NCBI RefSeq assembly: GCF_039542225.1
Contig: NZ_BAABHS010000010.1
Coordinates: 238,514-302,513, forward strand
Origin: Yinghuangia aomiensis
Lineage (GTDB): Bacteria; Actinomycetota; Actinomycetes; Streptomycetales; Streptomycetaceae
DNA: 64,000 nt
Direction: 5' to 3'
Part shown: piece by piece, positions 38,534 through 47,467 of the stretch
Numbering within the stretch: position 1 is the stretch's first letter
How the letters are laid out: every line of letters begins with the position of its first letter
Position numbers and translations under genes: made by a program
The notes under the pieces: generated by a model
Told to the model about the DNA's origin: nothing
Database searches by the model: none
What the model saw: the letters and a program-made list of their open reading frames with translations, nothing else

Positions 38534-39337
38534 ATGACCGTCCACGAAACCCCCGCTCCGCGCCCGCTCGACGGGCGGGTCGCCCTCGTCACCGGCGCCG
38601 CCCGCGGCATCGGCGCGGCCTCCGCCCGGGCGCTGCACCGGGCCGGGGCGGCGGTGGTGCTGGCCGCCCGCAGCGCGGACGCGCTGGAGGCGCTGGCCGA
38701 CGAGATCACCGAGGACGGCGGGCGCGCGCTCGCCGTCCCGACCGACGTGACGGACCCGCTCGCCGTCGAGCGCCTCGTCGCGCGCACCTGCGACACGTAC
38801 GGGCGCCTCGACGCCGCGGTCAACAACGCCGCGGGCGGCGGCCACCCGCCGACGCCGCTCGCCGAGGTCGACGTCGCCGACTTCGACAGCGCTTTCGCGG
38901 TGAACCTGCGCGGCGTGTTCCTCGCGATGAAGTACGAGATCCCCGCGATGCTCGCGTCCGGCGGGGGAGCGATCGTCAACATGTCCTCGACCGCCGGACT
39001 CCAGGCGGTCGGCGGCCTGGCCGGGTATGTGTCGACGAAGTTCGGCCTGGTCGGCCTGACCCGGGTCGCGGCGCTCGACTACGCCGACGCGGGCATCCGC
39101 GTGAACGCCCTGGCCCCGGGGCCGATCCACACCGGGCAACTCGAACGCGCCGGGGAGCAGGCGCGCTCGATGGCGGCCGCTGCCATGCCGATGCGCCGGA
39201 TCGGTCGGCCCGAGGAAGTCGCCGCGGCGGTGGTGTGGCTGTGCTCCGACGAGTCGTCGTTCGTCACCGGCGCGACGCTGCCGATCGACGGCGGAAAGCT
39301 GTCGGGGACGCCGCCGTTCCGGCGGCCGGGGGCATGA
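38534..39337 (+). CDS. Short-chain dehydrogenase/reductase (SDR)
   Basis: The 267-residue classical SDR has ALVTGAARGIGAASARALHR, DAAVNNAAGGGHPPTPLAEV, a catalytic Ser in IVNMSSTAGLQAVG, YVSTKFGLVGLTRVAALDYA (YxxxK) and the C-terminal FVTGATLPIDGGKL. The glycine pattern favours NAD(P)-linked oxidation or reduction of an alicyclic or acyl substrate. AAGGAG lies 6-11 nt before ATG 38534. It is divergent from the TetR gene and is followed after 91 bp by a histidine kinase gene on the same strand. Confidence 0.9.
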   Translation: MTVHETPAPRPLDGRVALVTGAARGIGAASARALHRAGAAVVLAARSADALEALADEITEDGGRALAVPTDVTDPLAVERLVARTCDTYGRLDAAVNNAAGGGHPPTPLAEVDVADFDSAFAVNLRGVFLAMKYEIPAMLASGGGAIVNMSSTAGLQAVGGLAGYVSTKFGLVGLTRVAALDYADAGIRVNALAPGPIHTGQLERAGEQARSMAAAAMPMRRIGRPEEVAAAVVWLCSDESSFVTGATLPIDGGKLSGTPPFRRPGA

Positions 39338-39428
39338 GGGGGTGAAGGCGCGGTGGTCGGGCGACGCAATAATGGAGCCCGATCACCGAAGCCCTGCCGC
39401 CGCCGGGCCGTCACCCGGGGGAGGAGCC

Positions 39429-41147
39429 ATGCCGGAGCCGTCCACGCCCGCCGAACGGGCGCCGTTGCCGCGGATGCGGCTGGACGAGTTGCTGGGCGAA
39501 CTCCAGGCGCACATCGAGGTGGTGCGCGGAACTCGGGACCGGGTGCACACGCTTCTGGAAGCGGTGCTGTCGGTCGGCAGTGATCTGGATCTGGAGACGG
39601 TGCTGCGGCGGATCATCGAGTCGGCGACGACGCTGGTCGATGCGCAGTACGGTGCGCTGGGTGTGATCGGCGACGAGGACACCCTGGCCCGGTTCCTGCC
39701 GGTGGGCATGGATCCGCGGACGATCCACGAGATCGGCCCGTTCCCGGCCGGCCGGGGCATTCTGGGGCTGGTGATCCGGGACCCGCATCCGCTGCGGCTG
39801 CACGAGATCGCGGACCATCCGGACTCGTACGGGTTCCCGGCGAACCATCCGCCGATGCACAGCTTCCTGGGCGTGCCGATCCGGATCCGGGACGAGGTGT
39901 TCGGGAACCTGTACCTGACCGAGAAGCGCGGCGGTGCGGACTTCGACGAGGACGACGAAGCGGTCGTGCGCACTCTTGCCGCCGCGGCGGGCGTGGCGAT
40001 CGACAACGCGCGGCTGTACGACCACGCGCGGCGGCGCGAGCAGTGGCTGTCCGCGGCGTCCGAGCTGACCCGGAGCCTGCTGTCCGGGGACGCGCCGGCC
40101 GACGTGCTGCGGTCGTTCGCCGCGACCGTGCGCGAAATGGCGGGTGCCGACCTGGTCACGGTCGCGGTCCCGGTCCCGGGCACGGGCGACCTGGTGGTTG
40201 ACGCCGCCGACGGCGACGGCGCCGACCGCGTGCGCGGACTCGTGCTGCCCGGCGGCGAGTCCCCGGCCGGCCGGGTCTACGCCACGGGGGAGCGCGTCGT
40301 CGCCGACCACGGCGGCCACGAAGCGCTCGGCGACCCGGACGCGGGGCCGACGATCATGCTGCCGCTCGGCACCCCCGACCACGTCCTCGGCGTCCTGCAC
40401 CTCACCGCGCAGGCCGGGCGGCCGCCGTTCTCCGAGGCCGCGGTCGCGATGGTCGCCGGGTTCGCCGGACACGCCGGCCTGGCCCTGGAGATCGCCGAAC
40501 GCCGCCGCGACGCCGACCTGCTGACGACGTTCGAGGAACGCGACCGGATCGCCCGCGACCTGCACGACGTCGCCATCCAACGCCTGTTCGCCTCCGGCAT
40601 GACCCTGCAAGGCGTCACCCGCATCGTCGGCGACGACGCCGCGAAGCTCATCATGAAGACCGTCGACGATCTCGACGAGACCATCCGGCTCATCCGCTCG
40701 ACGATCTTCTCCCTGCGGGCCCGCGAACGCGGCGACCGCAACGCCGCCGGGCTCCGGGTACGGGTCCTCCAGATCGCCGACCACGCCTCCGACACGCTCG
40801 GTTTCTCGCCGACGCTTCGCCTCGACGGCCTCCTCGACACCGCCGTGCCGGAACACGTCGCCGACCACGTCCTCGCCGTCACCCGCGAAGCGCTCTCCAA
40901 CGTCGCCCGGCACGCCCGGGCCACCGCCGTCGAGGTCTCCGTCGCCGCGACCGCCGCCGACGTCGTGGTGACGGTCGCCGACAACGGCATCGGCATGCCC
41001 GCCGACCGCACCCGCAGCAGCGGCATCGACAACCTCGCCGCCCGCGCCGCCGAACTCGGCGGCACGTTCGCGGCACAGCCCCGCCCGGACGGCGCAGGCA
41101 CCGTGCTGACCTGGCGGGCCCCGTACCGCCACGGCCCGGCCGGCTGA
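39429..41147 (+). CDS. GAF-domain sensor histidine kinase (DevS-like)
   Basis: The 572-residue kinase has two GAF domains and no membrane segment. The first spans about residues 60-200 (LETVLRRIIESATTLVDAQY; GALGVIGDEDTLARFLPVGM; SFLGVPIRIRDEVFGNLYLT), and the second about 215-355. The dimerisation helix is RDRIARDLHDVAIQRLFASG (His acceptor) and the HATPase has VTREALSNVARHARATAVEV and VADNGIGMPADRTRSSGIDN. This is the layout of mycobacterial DevS/DosT and the streptomycete homologues that sense heme-bound O2, NO or redox state. No response regulator is adjacent, so it is an orphan whose partner is elsewhere. GGAGGAG precedes ATG 39429. Its stop is 4 bp from the next, convergent gene. Confidence 0.92.
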   Translation: MPEPSTPAERAPLPRMRLDELLGELQAHIEVVRGTRDRVHTLLEAVLSVGSDLDLETVLRRIIESATTLVDAQYGALGVIGDEDTLARFLPVGMDPRTIHEIGPFPAGRGILGLVIRDPHPLRLHEIADHPDSYGFPANHPPMHSFLGVPIRIRDEVFGNLYLTEKRGGADFDEDDEAVVRTLAAAAGVAIDNARLYDHARRREQWLSAASELTRSLLSGDAPADVLRSFAATVREMAGADLVTVAVPVPGTGDLVVDAADGDGADRVRGLVLPGGESPAGRVYATGERVVADHGGHEALGDPDAGPTIMLPLGTPDHVLGVLHLTAQAGRPPFSEAAVAMVAGFAGHAGLALEIAERRRDADLLTTFEERDRIARDLHDVAIQRLFASGMTLQGVTRIVGDDAAKLIMKTVDDLDETIRLIRSTIFSLRARERGDRNAAGLRVRVLQIADHASDTLGFSPTLRLDGLLDTAVPEHVADHVLAVTREALSNVARHARATAVEVSVAATAADVVVTVADNGIGMPADRTRSSGIDNLAARAAELGGTFAAQPRPDGAGTVLTWRAPYRHGPAG

Positions 41148-41151
41148 CCGC

Positions 41152-42510
41152 CTACCGCGGCGCCTGCGGCGGCCCCGGATGCCCGCGCGACGCCGAGGGC
41201 GACCCGCGGAACCGCCGCCCCGACCCGACCTCCGGTTCGTCCCCGGGCTCGTGCTCGGCCCGCCACTCCACGGTGGCGCGGTTCTCCCGGCCCCGTGAGC
41301 CCTCCGGTGCCCGGACCCGGCTCATGCGCAGCAGATGCCGTGCCGCGCGCGTCGGGCCCGCCGCGGCCTTGGCCGCCGCCAGGCGCGGTTCGGCGCGCTT
41401 GTCGACGTCCAGTTCGTCGAGGATCTGGTCCACGCTCGCCAGCAGCGAACCGTGCAGCTCCCAGGTGTCCGGCTCGTACTCGCTTTCCGAGCGCAGCAGT
41501 TGCGCGATCGCGTCGCGGGCGTCGCGGGACCGGATCAGGGCGTCCGCGAGGTGCGCTTCCGCTTCCTCCGCCTGGGCGCTGATCTCCGCGGTCACCATCT
41601 GCCCGAACGCGTCGACGGCATCCGCCATGTGCCCGAGGAGGTTGTCGAGGGCGGCGGCCACGTCCGCCGGATAGACGTTCTCGTAGCGGTCGGACTCCTC
41701 GGTCAACGCGAGCAGCCCGCGGCACACCGACCGCATCGTCACCGTGCAGTGCTCCAGCGAGTCCAGCCCGCTGCGCAGCACGATTCCCGCGTTCAGCGCG
41801 TGGCGCGCCGCGCGCGGATTGAGCCGCAGGCTCTCCTCGGCCTGCGACAGTGCCGCGTCCGCCTGCACGATTTCGCCGTCGAGGGCCCGCGCCTCCTGCA
41901 TCCACGCGTCGGCGTGCTTGCGCGACGCCCCGGTGCGCAGGTCGCCGCCGATCCGTGTGAGCAGGCGGCGGAAACGCGCGCACAGGTCGTGGATCGCGTC
42001 GCCGGCGGGCTGGATGTACGTCGGCGGCGCGTACACGAGGTTGAACAGCATCCCCACGACCACGCCGATCAGGGTCTCCCCGACCCGCCCGGCCGCGGTC
42101 GTGTGCGCGGCGTGCAGGTTGCCGACGCCCAGCACGAGCATCGCGCTGATCGCGACCTCTTCGACGAACGGGTCGACCTTCAGCAGATGCCCCGCCACGA
42201 GCGACGCCAGGATGAGCACGCCCAGGCTCCACCACGTCAGGTCGACCAGCTCGGCGAAGCCCACGGCGATGAGCACGCCGAGGAGCACGCTGAACATCCG
42301 CCGGATGCCGATGGTCAGCGTCGAATACGTCGTGACCTGCACGACCAGTAGTGCGGTCAGCGGGGCCAGCAGCGGCGCCGAGTTGCCGGACAGCCACTGC
42401 GCGACCACGAACGCCAGCACCGCGGCGACGGTGCTGCGCAGCGTCCGCACCACCACCGGCTCGTTGCGCCGCTTCACCAGGCCGAGGACGGGTTCGGGAG
42501 CAATCGGCAT
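41152..42510 (-). CDS. FUSC/aromatic-acid-exporter-type membrane protein
   Basis: The 452-residue protein has an N-terminal block of about six membrane helices with FUSC/ArAE features: RTLRSTVAAVLAFVVAQWLS, APLLAPLTALLVVQVTTYST, TIGIRRMFSVLLGVLIAVGF, WWSLGVLILASLVAGHLLKV and VGETLIGVVVGMLFNLVYAP. A long helical cytoplasmic domain follows (about residues 180-400; ADAALSQAEESLRLNPRAAR; HALNAGIVLRSGLDSLEHCT). Relatives export aromatic acids or act in cell-envelope homeostasis. ATG 42510 is taken, with GAGGG 5 nt upstream; ATG 42522 or GTG 42546 are alternatives. The C-terminal 40 residues are Arg/Gly/Pro-rich and probably disordered. Confidence 0.85.
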   Translation of the reverse strand: MPIAPEPVLGLVKRRNEPVVVRTLRSTVAAVLAFVVAQWLSGNSAPLLAPLTALLVVQVTTYSTLTIGIRRMFSVLLGVLIAVGFAELVDLTWWSLGVLILASLVAGHLLKVDPFVEEVAISAMLVLGVGNLHAAHTTAAGRVGETLIGVVVGMLFNLVYAPPTYIQPAGDAIHDLCARFRRLLTRIGGDLRTGASRKHADAWMQEARALDGEIVQADAALSQAEESLRLNPRAARHALNAGIVLRSGLDSLEHCTVTMRSVCRGLLALTEESDRYENVYPADVAAALDNLLGHMADAVDAFGQMVTAEISAQAEEAEAHLADALIRSRDARDAIAQLLRSESEYEPDTWELHGSLLASVDQILDELDVDKRAEPRLAAAKAAAGPTRAARHLLRMSRVRAPEGSRGRENRATVEWRAEHEPGDEPEVGSGRRFRGSPSASRGHPGPPQAPR

Positions 42511-42594
42511 ACGGGCCCTCATCCCCAAGGAACCCGGAAGCGACACGCGGCATCCGGAAAAGCGGGCAAACGAGGCAAACCCGTCGGCGGGCGG

Positions 42595-44538
42595 TCAGCC
42601 CACGTGCACGTGCGGCCGCCGCGACTGGTCCGGTTCCGCTTCGCGCAGGACCTCGCGGGTCACCGGCGCGACTTCGCCGTGGCCGAACAGGAAGAAGCGC
42701 AGGAAGTTCGCCAGCGGATTGCCTTCGGTCCACTCGAAGTAGATGTGCGGCCGCTGTCCGGTGCTGTCGCGGACGTACAGCAGGAACGCCGCGAGGGCGT
42801 TCGGCACCGACGTGCTCTGCAAGGTCAGCACCCGGTACTTGCCGTGCATCACCTTGCCGGCGACCTTCAGCCCGGACTCGAACTCCGACGGGTCGAGCAC
42901 CGTCACCTCGAGGAACACCACGTCCTCGTGCTCCGGGATGTGGTTCTCCGCGCGCATGCGGTCTTCCTTGTCGCGGTATTCGGCGTCGTCGCGGGTGTCC
43001 GGCTGGTTCGCCACGAAGCGGATCGTGCGGTGCCCGCAGTCGCGGACGAACCGTTCGGCCAGCCGGTCCAGTTCCAGATCGGTCACGCGCAGCTCGAACG
43101 CCCGCACCAGGCGGGACAGCAGCGACAGCGCCATGATCCCGGCGATGAAGCACGCGCCGATCTTCACGCCGTCCGGCCGCTCCGCGATGTTGACCGCGGT
43201 CGTGTAGACGAAGACCACGGCGATGATGCCGAACGCGATCGTCCAGCCGCGCTGCCGCGCCCGGCGGGCGGCGATGGTCACCGCGATGGCCGCCGACGTG
43301 ATCAGCACGAGCACGCCGGTCGCGTACGCGCCGCCCTGCTTGTCGACGTTCGCGTCGAAGATCCAGGTGACCAGGAAAGCCACGAGAGTGAACACGATGA
43401 CCATCGGCCGGACCGCGCGCGCCCACGCCGGCGCCATGCCGTACCGCGGCAGGTAGCGCGGCATCAGGTTCAGCAGGCCCGCCATCGCGGACGCGCCCGC
43501 GAACCACAGGATGAGGATCGTCGAGATGTCGTAGACGGTGCCGAAGGCCGACCCGAGGTTCTCGTGGGCGAGGAACGCCAAGGCGCGCCCGTTCGCCGGG
43601 CCGCCCGGCTTGAAGTCGTCCTTGGGGATCAGCAGCGTGGTGATGAAGCTGGACGTGATGAGGAAGACGCTCATGATGAGCGCCGCCGTGGTCAGCAGCT
43701 TCTTCGTCTCGCGGATCCGCCCGGCCGGCTTGGCCCGCGTATCGCCCTTGTCGCCCCGCACGTGCGGCATGACCGCGACACCCGTCTCGAACCCGGACAG
43801 GCCCAGGGCGAGCTTCGGGAACACGACCAGCGAGACGCCGATCATCACCCAGATGCTGCCGCGCTCGGCGACCAGTGCATGCCGCCAGTCGGTGACGACC
43901 TCCGGGTGGGTGAACACCTGCCACAGGCCGTTGCCCACGACCACCGCGTTCAACGCCAGGTAGACGCCCACCAGCACCACGGCCAGCCCGATCGCCTCGC
44001 CGAAGCCCTTGAGGAACACCGCGCCCAGCATGGCGATCAGCAGCATGGTGATGATCAGCTCGTGGCCGCTCAGCGTGCCGGTGAGGTGCGGGTTCTCCAC
44101 TATGTGGGCGGTCGCGTCGGCCGCGGACAGCGTGATGGTGATGAGGAAGTCGGTGGCGGCGAAACCGAGCAGCGTCAGGACGAACAGCTTGCCCTTCCAG
44201 AACGACAGCAGCCGCTCCAGCATCGCGATCGAGCCCTCGCCGTGCGGGCTCTCCTCCGCCACCCGGCGGTACACCGGCAGCGCACCGAACAGGGTCAGCG
44301 CCACCAGCACGATCGTCGCCGGCGGCGCCAGCAGCCCGGCCGCCAGAGCGGCGATGCCCGGCTGGTAGCCGAGCGTGGAGAAGTAGTCGAGGCCGGTCAG
44401 GCACATCACCCGCCACCACGGCCGGCCCTCGTGCGGGGCCGGACCCGGCGACTGCTCCTCGCCGTCGCGCCCGGAGATCTCGGACTGGCCTTCGAGCAGC
44501 CAGCGGCGCAACCTTCCGGATCGGGCGGGACCGGCCAT
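42595..44538 (-). CDS. APC-superfamily amino acid/cation permease with cytoplasmic C-terminal domain
   Basis: The 647-residue protein has about 12 membrane helices beginning MCLTGLDYFSTLGYQPGIAA and continuing through LLTLLGFAATDFL-like, NAVVVGNGLWQVF, SIWVMIGVSLVVFPKLALGL and ILILWFAGASAMAGLLNLMP segments. A 200-residue soluble C-terminal domain follows (FELRVTDLELDRLAERFVRD; VVFLEVTVLDPSEFESGLKV; ALAAFLLYVRDSTGQRPHIY). The layout resembles APC and KUP/KimA-like transporters with regulatory tails. Substrate (amino acid, polyamine or K+) is undetermined. AGGAGAGG precedes ATG 44538. The FUSC-type gene follows after 84 bp on the same strand. Confidence 0.83.
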   Translation of the reverse strand: MAGPARSGRLRRWLLEGQSEISGRDGEEQSPGPAPHEGRPWWRVMCLTGLDYFSTLGYQPGIAALAAGLLAPPATIVLVALTLFGALPVYRRVAEESPHGEGSIAMLERLLSFWKGKLFVLTLLGFAATDFLITITLSAADATAHIVENPHLTGTLSGHELIITMLLIAMLGAVFLKGFGEAIGLAVVLVGVYLALNAVVVGNGLWQVFTHPEVVTDWRHALVAERGSIWVMIGVSLVVFPKLALGLSGFETGVAVMPHVRGDKGDTRAKPAGRIRETKKLLTTAALIMSVFLITSSFITTLLIPKDDFKPGGPANGRALAFLAHENLGSAFGTVYDISTILILWFAGASAMAGLLNLMPRYLPRYGMAPAWARAVRPMVIVFTLVAFLVTWIFDANVDKQGGAYATGVLVLITSAAIAVTIAARRARQRGWTIAFGIIAVVFVYTTAVNIAERPDGVKIGACFIAGIMALSLLSRLVRAFELRVTDLELDRLAERFVRDCGHRTIRFVANQPDTRDDAEYRDKEDRMRAENHIPEHEDVVFLEVTVLDPSEFESGLKVAGKVMHGKYRVLTLQSTSVPNALAAFLLYVRDSTGQRPHIYFEWTEGNPLANFLRFFLFGHGEVAPVTREVLREAEPDQSRRPHVHVG

Positions 44539-44910
44539 GGACGACCTCTCCTGTCGACGACGCGCCCCCGTCGGCCGCCGGGACGGCACGGGAGCCCTAG
44601 GCCGTGTCCGGGGAACCGGAAACGACCTAGCGGCGAAGGTACCCGGCACCGGCCGGCCAAACGCGGACCATCACCGGCAAATCCCCTGCCGTTGCGGGGG
44701 AGCCACCCCCGCGGCGTACTGCTCCGCACCCCCGCACTTCGCCGATCGGTCCCGCCCGGATCGACATCCCGTCAGGATCCGCCCGCCCGCGGTCAAGATC
44801 CCGGCAGACCCCGGGTTCCGCGCGACCCGGGGCATTCCGCCGTCCTGGCGTCGCAACGAGGCGGCAACACCGCGCCCGGCCCGCACCTCCCCGGTCGGGC
44901 CTCGCACCCC
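44539..44910. other. 372-bp region between APC permease and LysR genes
   Basis: No coding frame is supported. Reading leftwards it would hold the LysR 3' end and the permease promoter and leader. A perfect hairpin occurs at 44694-44712, and GGCA-ggggatt-TGCC follows it on the minus strand, so the leader may be structured. It does not match a riboswitch class I can identify. Confidence 0.45.
44694..44712 (-). terminator. 7-bp GC hairpin in the LysR-permease gap
   Basis: GCGGGGG (44694-44700) pairs with CCCCCGC (44706-44712) around loop AGCCA. It is about 200 bp past the LysR stop and about 155 bp before the permease start, so it is either a late terminator or part of the permease leader. Confidence 0.5.
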
Positions 44911-45852
44911 TCAGCCGGTCAACGACGCGCGCAGGCGGGCGCCTTCCTCCTCCAAGTGGCGCAGCAGCTCGCGGACCGCGGGCGTGTGCGTGCGGTCCGC
45001 GAGGAGCGTGGTGCCGACCCGGCGGCGCACGTCCTCCAGCGGCACCGGCAACGGCACCAGCCGGTCGTCGCCGGTCACCACCAGCTCCGGCAGCGCGGCG
45101 ATCATGTCGGTGGCGAGGAGCAGCGCACGTACCGTCAGAATCGACGTGCACTCCACCCGGTCGGCAGGCAGCGGCAGCCCGTGCCGGTCGAACACGGCCG
45201 CCAGCTCGCCGCGCAGCGTGGTCTGCTCGAGCGGGAGGATCCACGGATAGCCGACCGTGTCGGCGAGCGCCAGGTCGTGGCCGGCGTCGGCCAGGGGGTG
45301 GCCGCGGCGGGCGATCAGCCGGATCGGCTCGTGGTAGAGCGTGTGCGACCGGACCCGGCCCGCCTCCGGCGACGGACCGATCCGGCCCACCACGACATCC
45401 ACCTCGCCCGCCAGCAGCTGCGGGTAGAGCACGTCGAACGTCGCCTCGCGCACCACCACGGTGATCCGCGGCCGCTCCCGCTTCAGCGCCGCGACCGCCC
45501 GCGGCAGCAGCACACTCGTCCCGGCGAGCAGCGTGCCGACGGTGACCGTGCCCGCCTGCCCCTCGCGCAGCTCCGCCAAGTGCTCGCCCGCGCGCCGCAC
45601 TTCGGCCAGCACCACCCGCGCGTGCTCGACCAGCGCGGTGCCGTACCGGGTCGGCGTCATGCCGCGCGGACCCCGGTCGAACAGCCGCGCGTCGACCAGG
45701 TCCTCCAGCTCGCGCAGGCTCCGCGTGGCGGCGGGCTGGGTCAGATGCAAAGCCTCCGCGGCACGCACGATGCTGCCGTGCTCCGCGATCGCGGTCAGCA
45801 GCGTGAGATGCCGGAACTTCAGCCGGCCGTCCACCAGATCACGGGAAGTCAC
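44911..45852 (-). CDS. LysR-family regulator divergent from kynureninase
   Basis: The 313-residue protein begins VTSRDLVDGRLKFRHLTLLT, followed by AIAEHGSIVRAAEALHLTQP, AATRSLRELEDLVDARLFDR and GPRGMTPTRYG, a LysR DNA-binding domain of the GbpR/PcaQ type. The effector domain follows (GTVTVGTLLAGTSVLLPRAV; GEVDVVVGRIGPSPEAGRVR; TSILTVRALLLATDMIAALP). GTG 45852 is used; ATG 45900 would add 16 residues. A T-N11-A dyad lies between it and kynU, so it is probably the regulator of kynurenine breakdown here, with an aromatic intermediate as a possible effector (inference). Confidence 0.92.
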   Translation of the reverse strand: MTSRDLVDGRLKFRHLTLLTAIAEHGSIVRAAEALHLTQPAATRSLRELEDLVDARLFDRGPRGMTPTRYGTALVEHARVVLAEVRRAGEHLAELREGQAGTVTVGTLLAGTSVLLPRAVAALKRERPRITVVVREATFDVLYPQLLAGEVDVVVGRIGPSPEAGRVRSHTLYHEPIRLIARRGHPLADAGHDLALADTVGYPWILPLEQTTLRGELAAVFDRHGLPLPADRVECTSILTVRALLLATDMIAALPELVVTGDDRLVPLPVPLEDVRRRVGTTLLADRTHTPAVRELLRHLEEEGARLRASLTG

Positions 45853-45929
45853 GCACACCACCCACGAGTTGGCAGCGGAACAACAGCCCACCGCGGGCAT
45901 CGGGATATACCGGTCACGGCATGGATGCT

Positions 45930-45948
45930 AACCGGATCGGCATTGGTT
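45930..45948. promoter_or_regulatory. AACC-N11-GGTT LysR-type site
   Basis: AACC (45930-45933) and GGTT (45945-45948) are exact inverted half-sites with 11 bp between, in the region between the divergent LysR and kynureninase genes. Spacing and symmetry fit a LysR recognition box. Another short dyad, accggt, lies nearby at about 45909. Confidence 0.5.
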
Positions 45949-46077
45949 CGGTATGGCACCGCGACGCGATGATGCCGTGTGCCGGGACCGTCCGGCGGGG
46001 TGCCCGCCGACACTCCGCCGGACCCCGGCGCCCGGTCCGCGTCCCGAGCGGCCCGATCCGGCAGCCAGGGAGGACCC

Positions 46078-47349
46078 GTGGACCCGCACACCGCAGCACC
46101 GTCCGACCCCGCCGCCTGGGCGCGGCGCGCCGCCGACCTCGACGCCGCCGACCCGCTCGCCGGACTCCGGTCGCGTTTCCTCCTCCCCGACGGCGTCGTC
46201 TACCTCGACGGCAACTCCCTCGGCGCCCTGCCCGCCGCGGTACCGGCCGCCCTCGAGGACGCCGTGCACCGCCAATGGGGCACCGACCTCATCCGCTCCT
46301 GGAACGCCAACGCCTGGTGGGACGCACCCCTCCGGATCGGCGACACCCTCGGCCGGCTCGTCGGCGCGGACCCCGGCCAGGTCGTGTGCGGCGACTCCAC
46401 CAGCGTCCAGATCTTCAACATCCTCACCGCCGCCGCCCGGCTGCGCCCCGGACGCGACCTGCTGCTCACCGACCCCGACCACTTCCCGACCGACCAGTAC
46501 CTCGCCGCGTCGGTCGCCCGGCTCCTCGGGCTGACCGTGCGCGGTGTCCCGATCGCCGACCTGCCCGCGGCACTCGCGGCCGACGGCGACCGGGTCGCGG
46601 TGGCCGCCTACGCGCCGGTCGACTACCGCACCGGCGAACTGTCCGACATGGCCGCGCTCACCGCCGCCGTGCACGCCGCCGGTGCCGTGGTGTGCTGGGA
46701 CCTGTGCCACGCCGCAGGTGCGATCCCCGTCGAACTCGACGCCATCGGGGCCGATTTCGCGGTCGGCTGCGGCTACAAGTACCTGTCCGGCGGGCCCGGC
46801 GCGCCCGCCTTCGCCTACGTCGCTGCCCGGCACCACGACGCGTTCGACCACGCGGTCACCGGATGGCACGGCCACGCCGACCCGTTCGCGATGCACGGGA
46901 CGTACACCCCCGCATCCGGCATCGCCCGGGCCCGCATCGGCACACCGCCGATGCTGTCCATGCTGGCGCTCGAAGCGGCACTCACCGCGTTCGACGGCGT
47001 CGACATGGCCGACGTGCGCGCCAAGTCCCTGTCCCTGACCGGGTTCTTCCTGGACTGCGCCGACGCCCTGCTGGCCGGGACGGGCTTCACCGCGGCGACC
47101 CCGCGCGAGCCCGCCCGGCGCGGCAGCCAGGCGGCGCTGCGGCACGCGGACGCCTATCCGCTCGTCCAGGCGCTCGCCGACCGCGGCATCATCGGCGATA
47201 TGCGCGAGCCCGACATCCTGCGCTTCGGCTTCAACGCGCTGTACGTGACGCACGCGGACGCGTTCGCCGCCGTCGCCGCGCTGCGCGAGATCACCGCGGA
47301 CGGCTCGTACACCGATGCCCGGTACGCGGTCCGCGCGGCCGTCACCTGA
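46078..47349 (+). CDS. kynU: Kynureninase
   Basis: The 423-residue PLP enzyme cleaves kynurenine to anthranilate and alanine. It shows VVYLDGNSLGALPAAVP (the family's YLDGNSLG), WWDAPLRIGDTLGRLVGADP, VVCGDSTSVQIFNIL, DFAVGCGYKYLSGGPGAPAF with the PLP-binding Lys in GYKYLSGGPG, WDLCHAAGAIPVEL with the Asp that contacts PLP, and VTGWHGHADPF corresponding to the usual WWGH loop. GTG 46078 follows GGGAGG. Neither tryptophan dioxygenase nor kynurenine formamidase is in the window. The gene is divergent from a LysR and is followed by an LVIVD-repeat exported protein. Confidence 0.95.
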   Translation: MDPHTAAPSDPAAWARRAADLDAADPLAGLRSRFLLPDGVVYLDGNSLGALPAAVPAALEDAVHRQWGTDLIRSWNANAWWDAPLRIGDTLGRLVGADPGQVVCGDSTSVQIFNILTAAARLRPGRDLLLTDPDHFPTDQYLAASVARLLGLTVRGVPIADLPAALAADGDRVAVAAYAPVDYRTGELSDMAALTAAVHAAGAVVCWDLCHAAGAIPVELDAIGADFAVGCGYKYLSGGPGAPAFAYVAARHHDAFDHAVTGWHGHADPFAMHGTYTPASGIARARIGTPPMLSMLALEAALTAFDGVDMADVRAKSLSLTGFFLDCADALLAGTGFTAATPREPARRGSQAALRHADAYPLVQALADRGIIGDMREPDILRFGFNALYVTHADAFAAVAALREITADGSYTDARYAVRAAVT

Positions 47350-47399
47350 GCCCGCGCCCGCGCCCGCGCCCGCGCCTGAGCCCGAGTCCGAGCCTGAGC
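47350..47399 (+). repeat. Hexanucleotide GC repeat between kynU and the LVIVD gene
   Basis: About four copies of GCCCGC run on directly after the kynU stop, then degenerate GAGCCC/GAGTCC/GAGCCT units, for 50 bp. They lie about 70-120 bp upstream of the next start codon. Confidence 0.75.
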
Positions 47400-47467
47400 A
47401 GCACACCGCACCGCCCGTTCCGCGCTCCCCGTTCACCCATCCGTCCCCTGTCGGAAGGACCGTCCGC

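Noticed and set aside
40277..44419. 1380-codon minus-strand frame across the kinase, FUSC and APC genes
   Set aside because: It overlaps three better-supported genes in other frames. No motif, signal or domain is visible in it.
44640..44760. Possible ydaO/c-di-AMP riboswitch before the APC permease
   Set aside because: Stems are present, but the conserved ydaO core sequences could not be found by eye, so only a structured-leader note is kept.
42604..45972. 1122-codon plus-strand open frame across the APC permease and LysR genes
   Set aside because: It is an antisense shadow caused by third-position G/C bias. The APC permease and LysR on the other strand have clear motifs and ribosome-binding sites.
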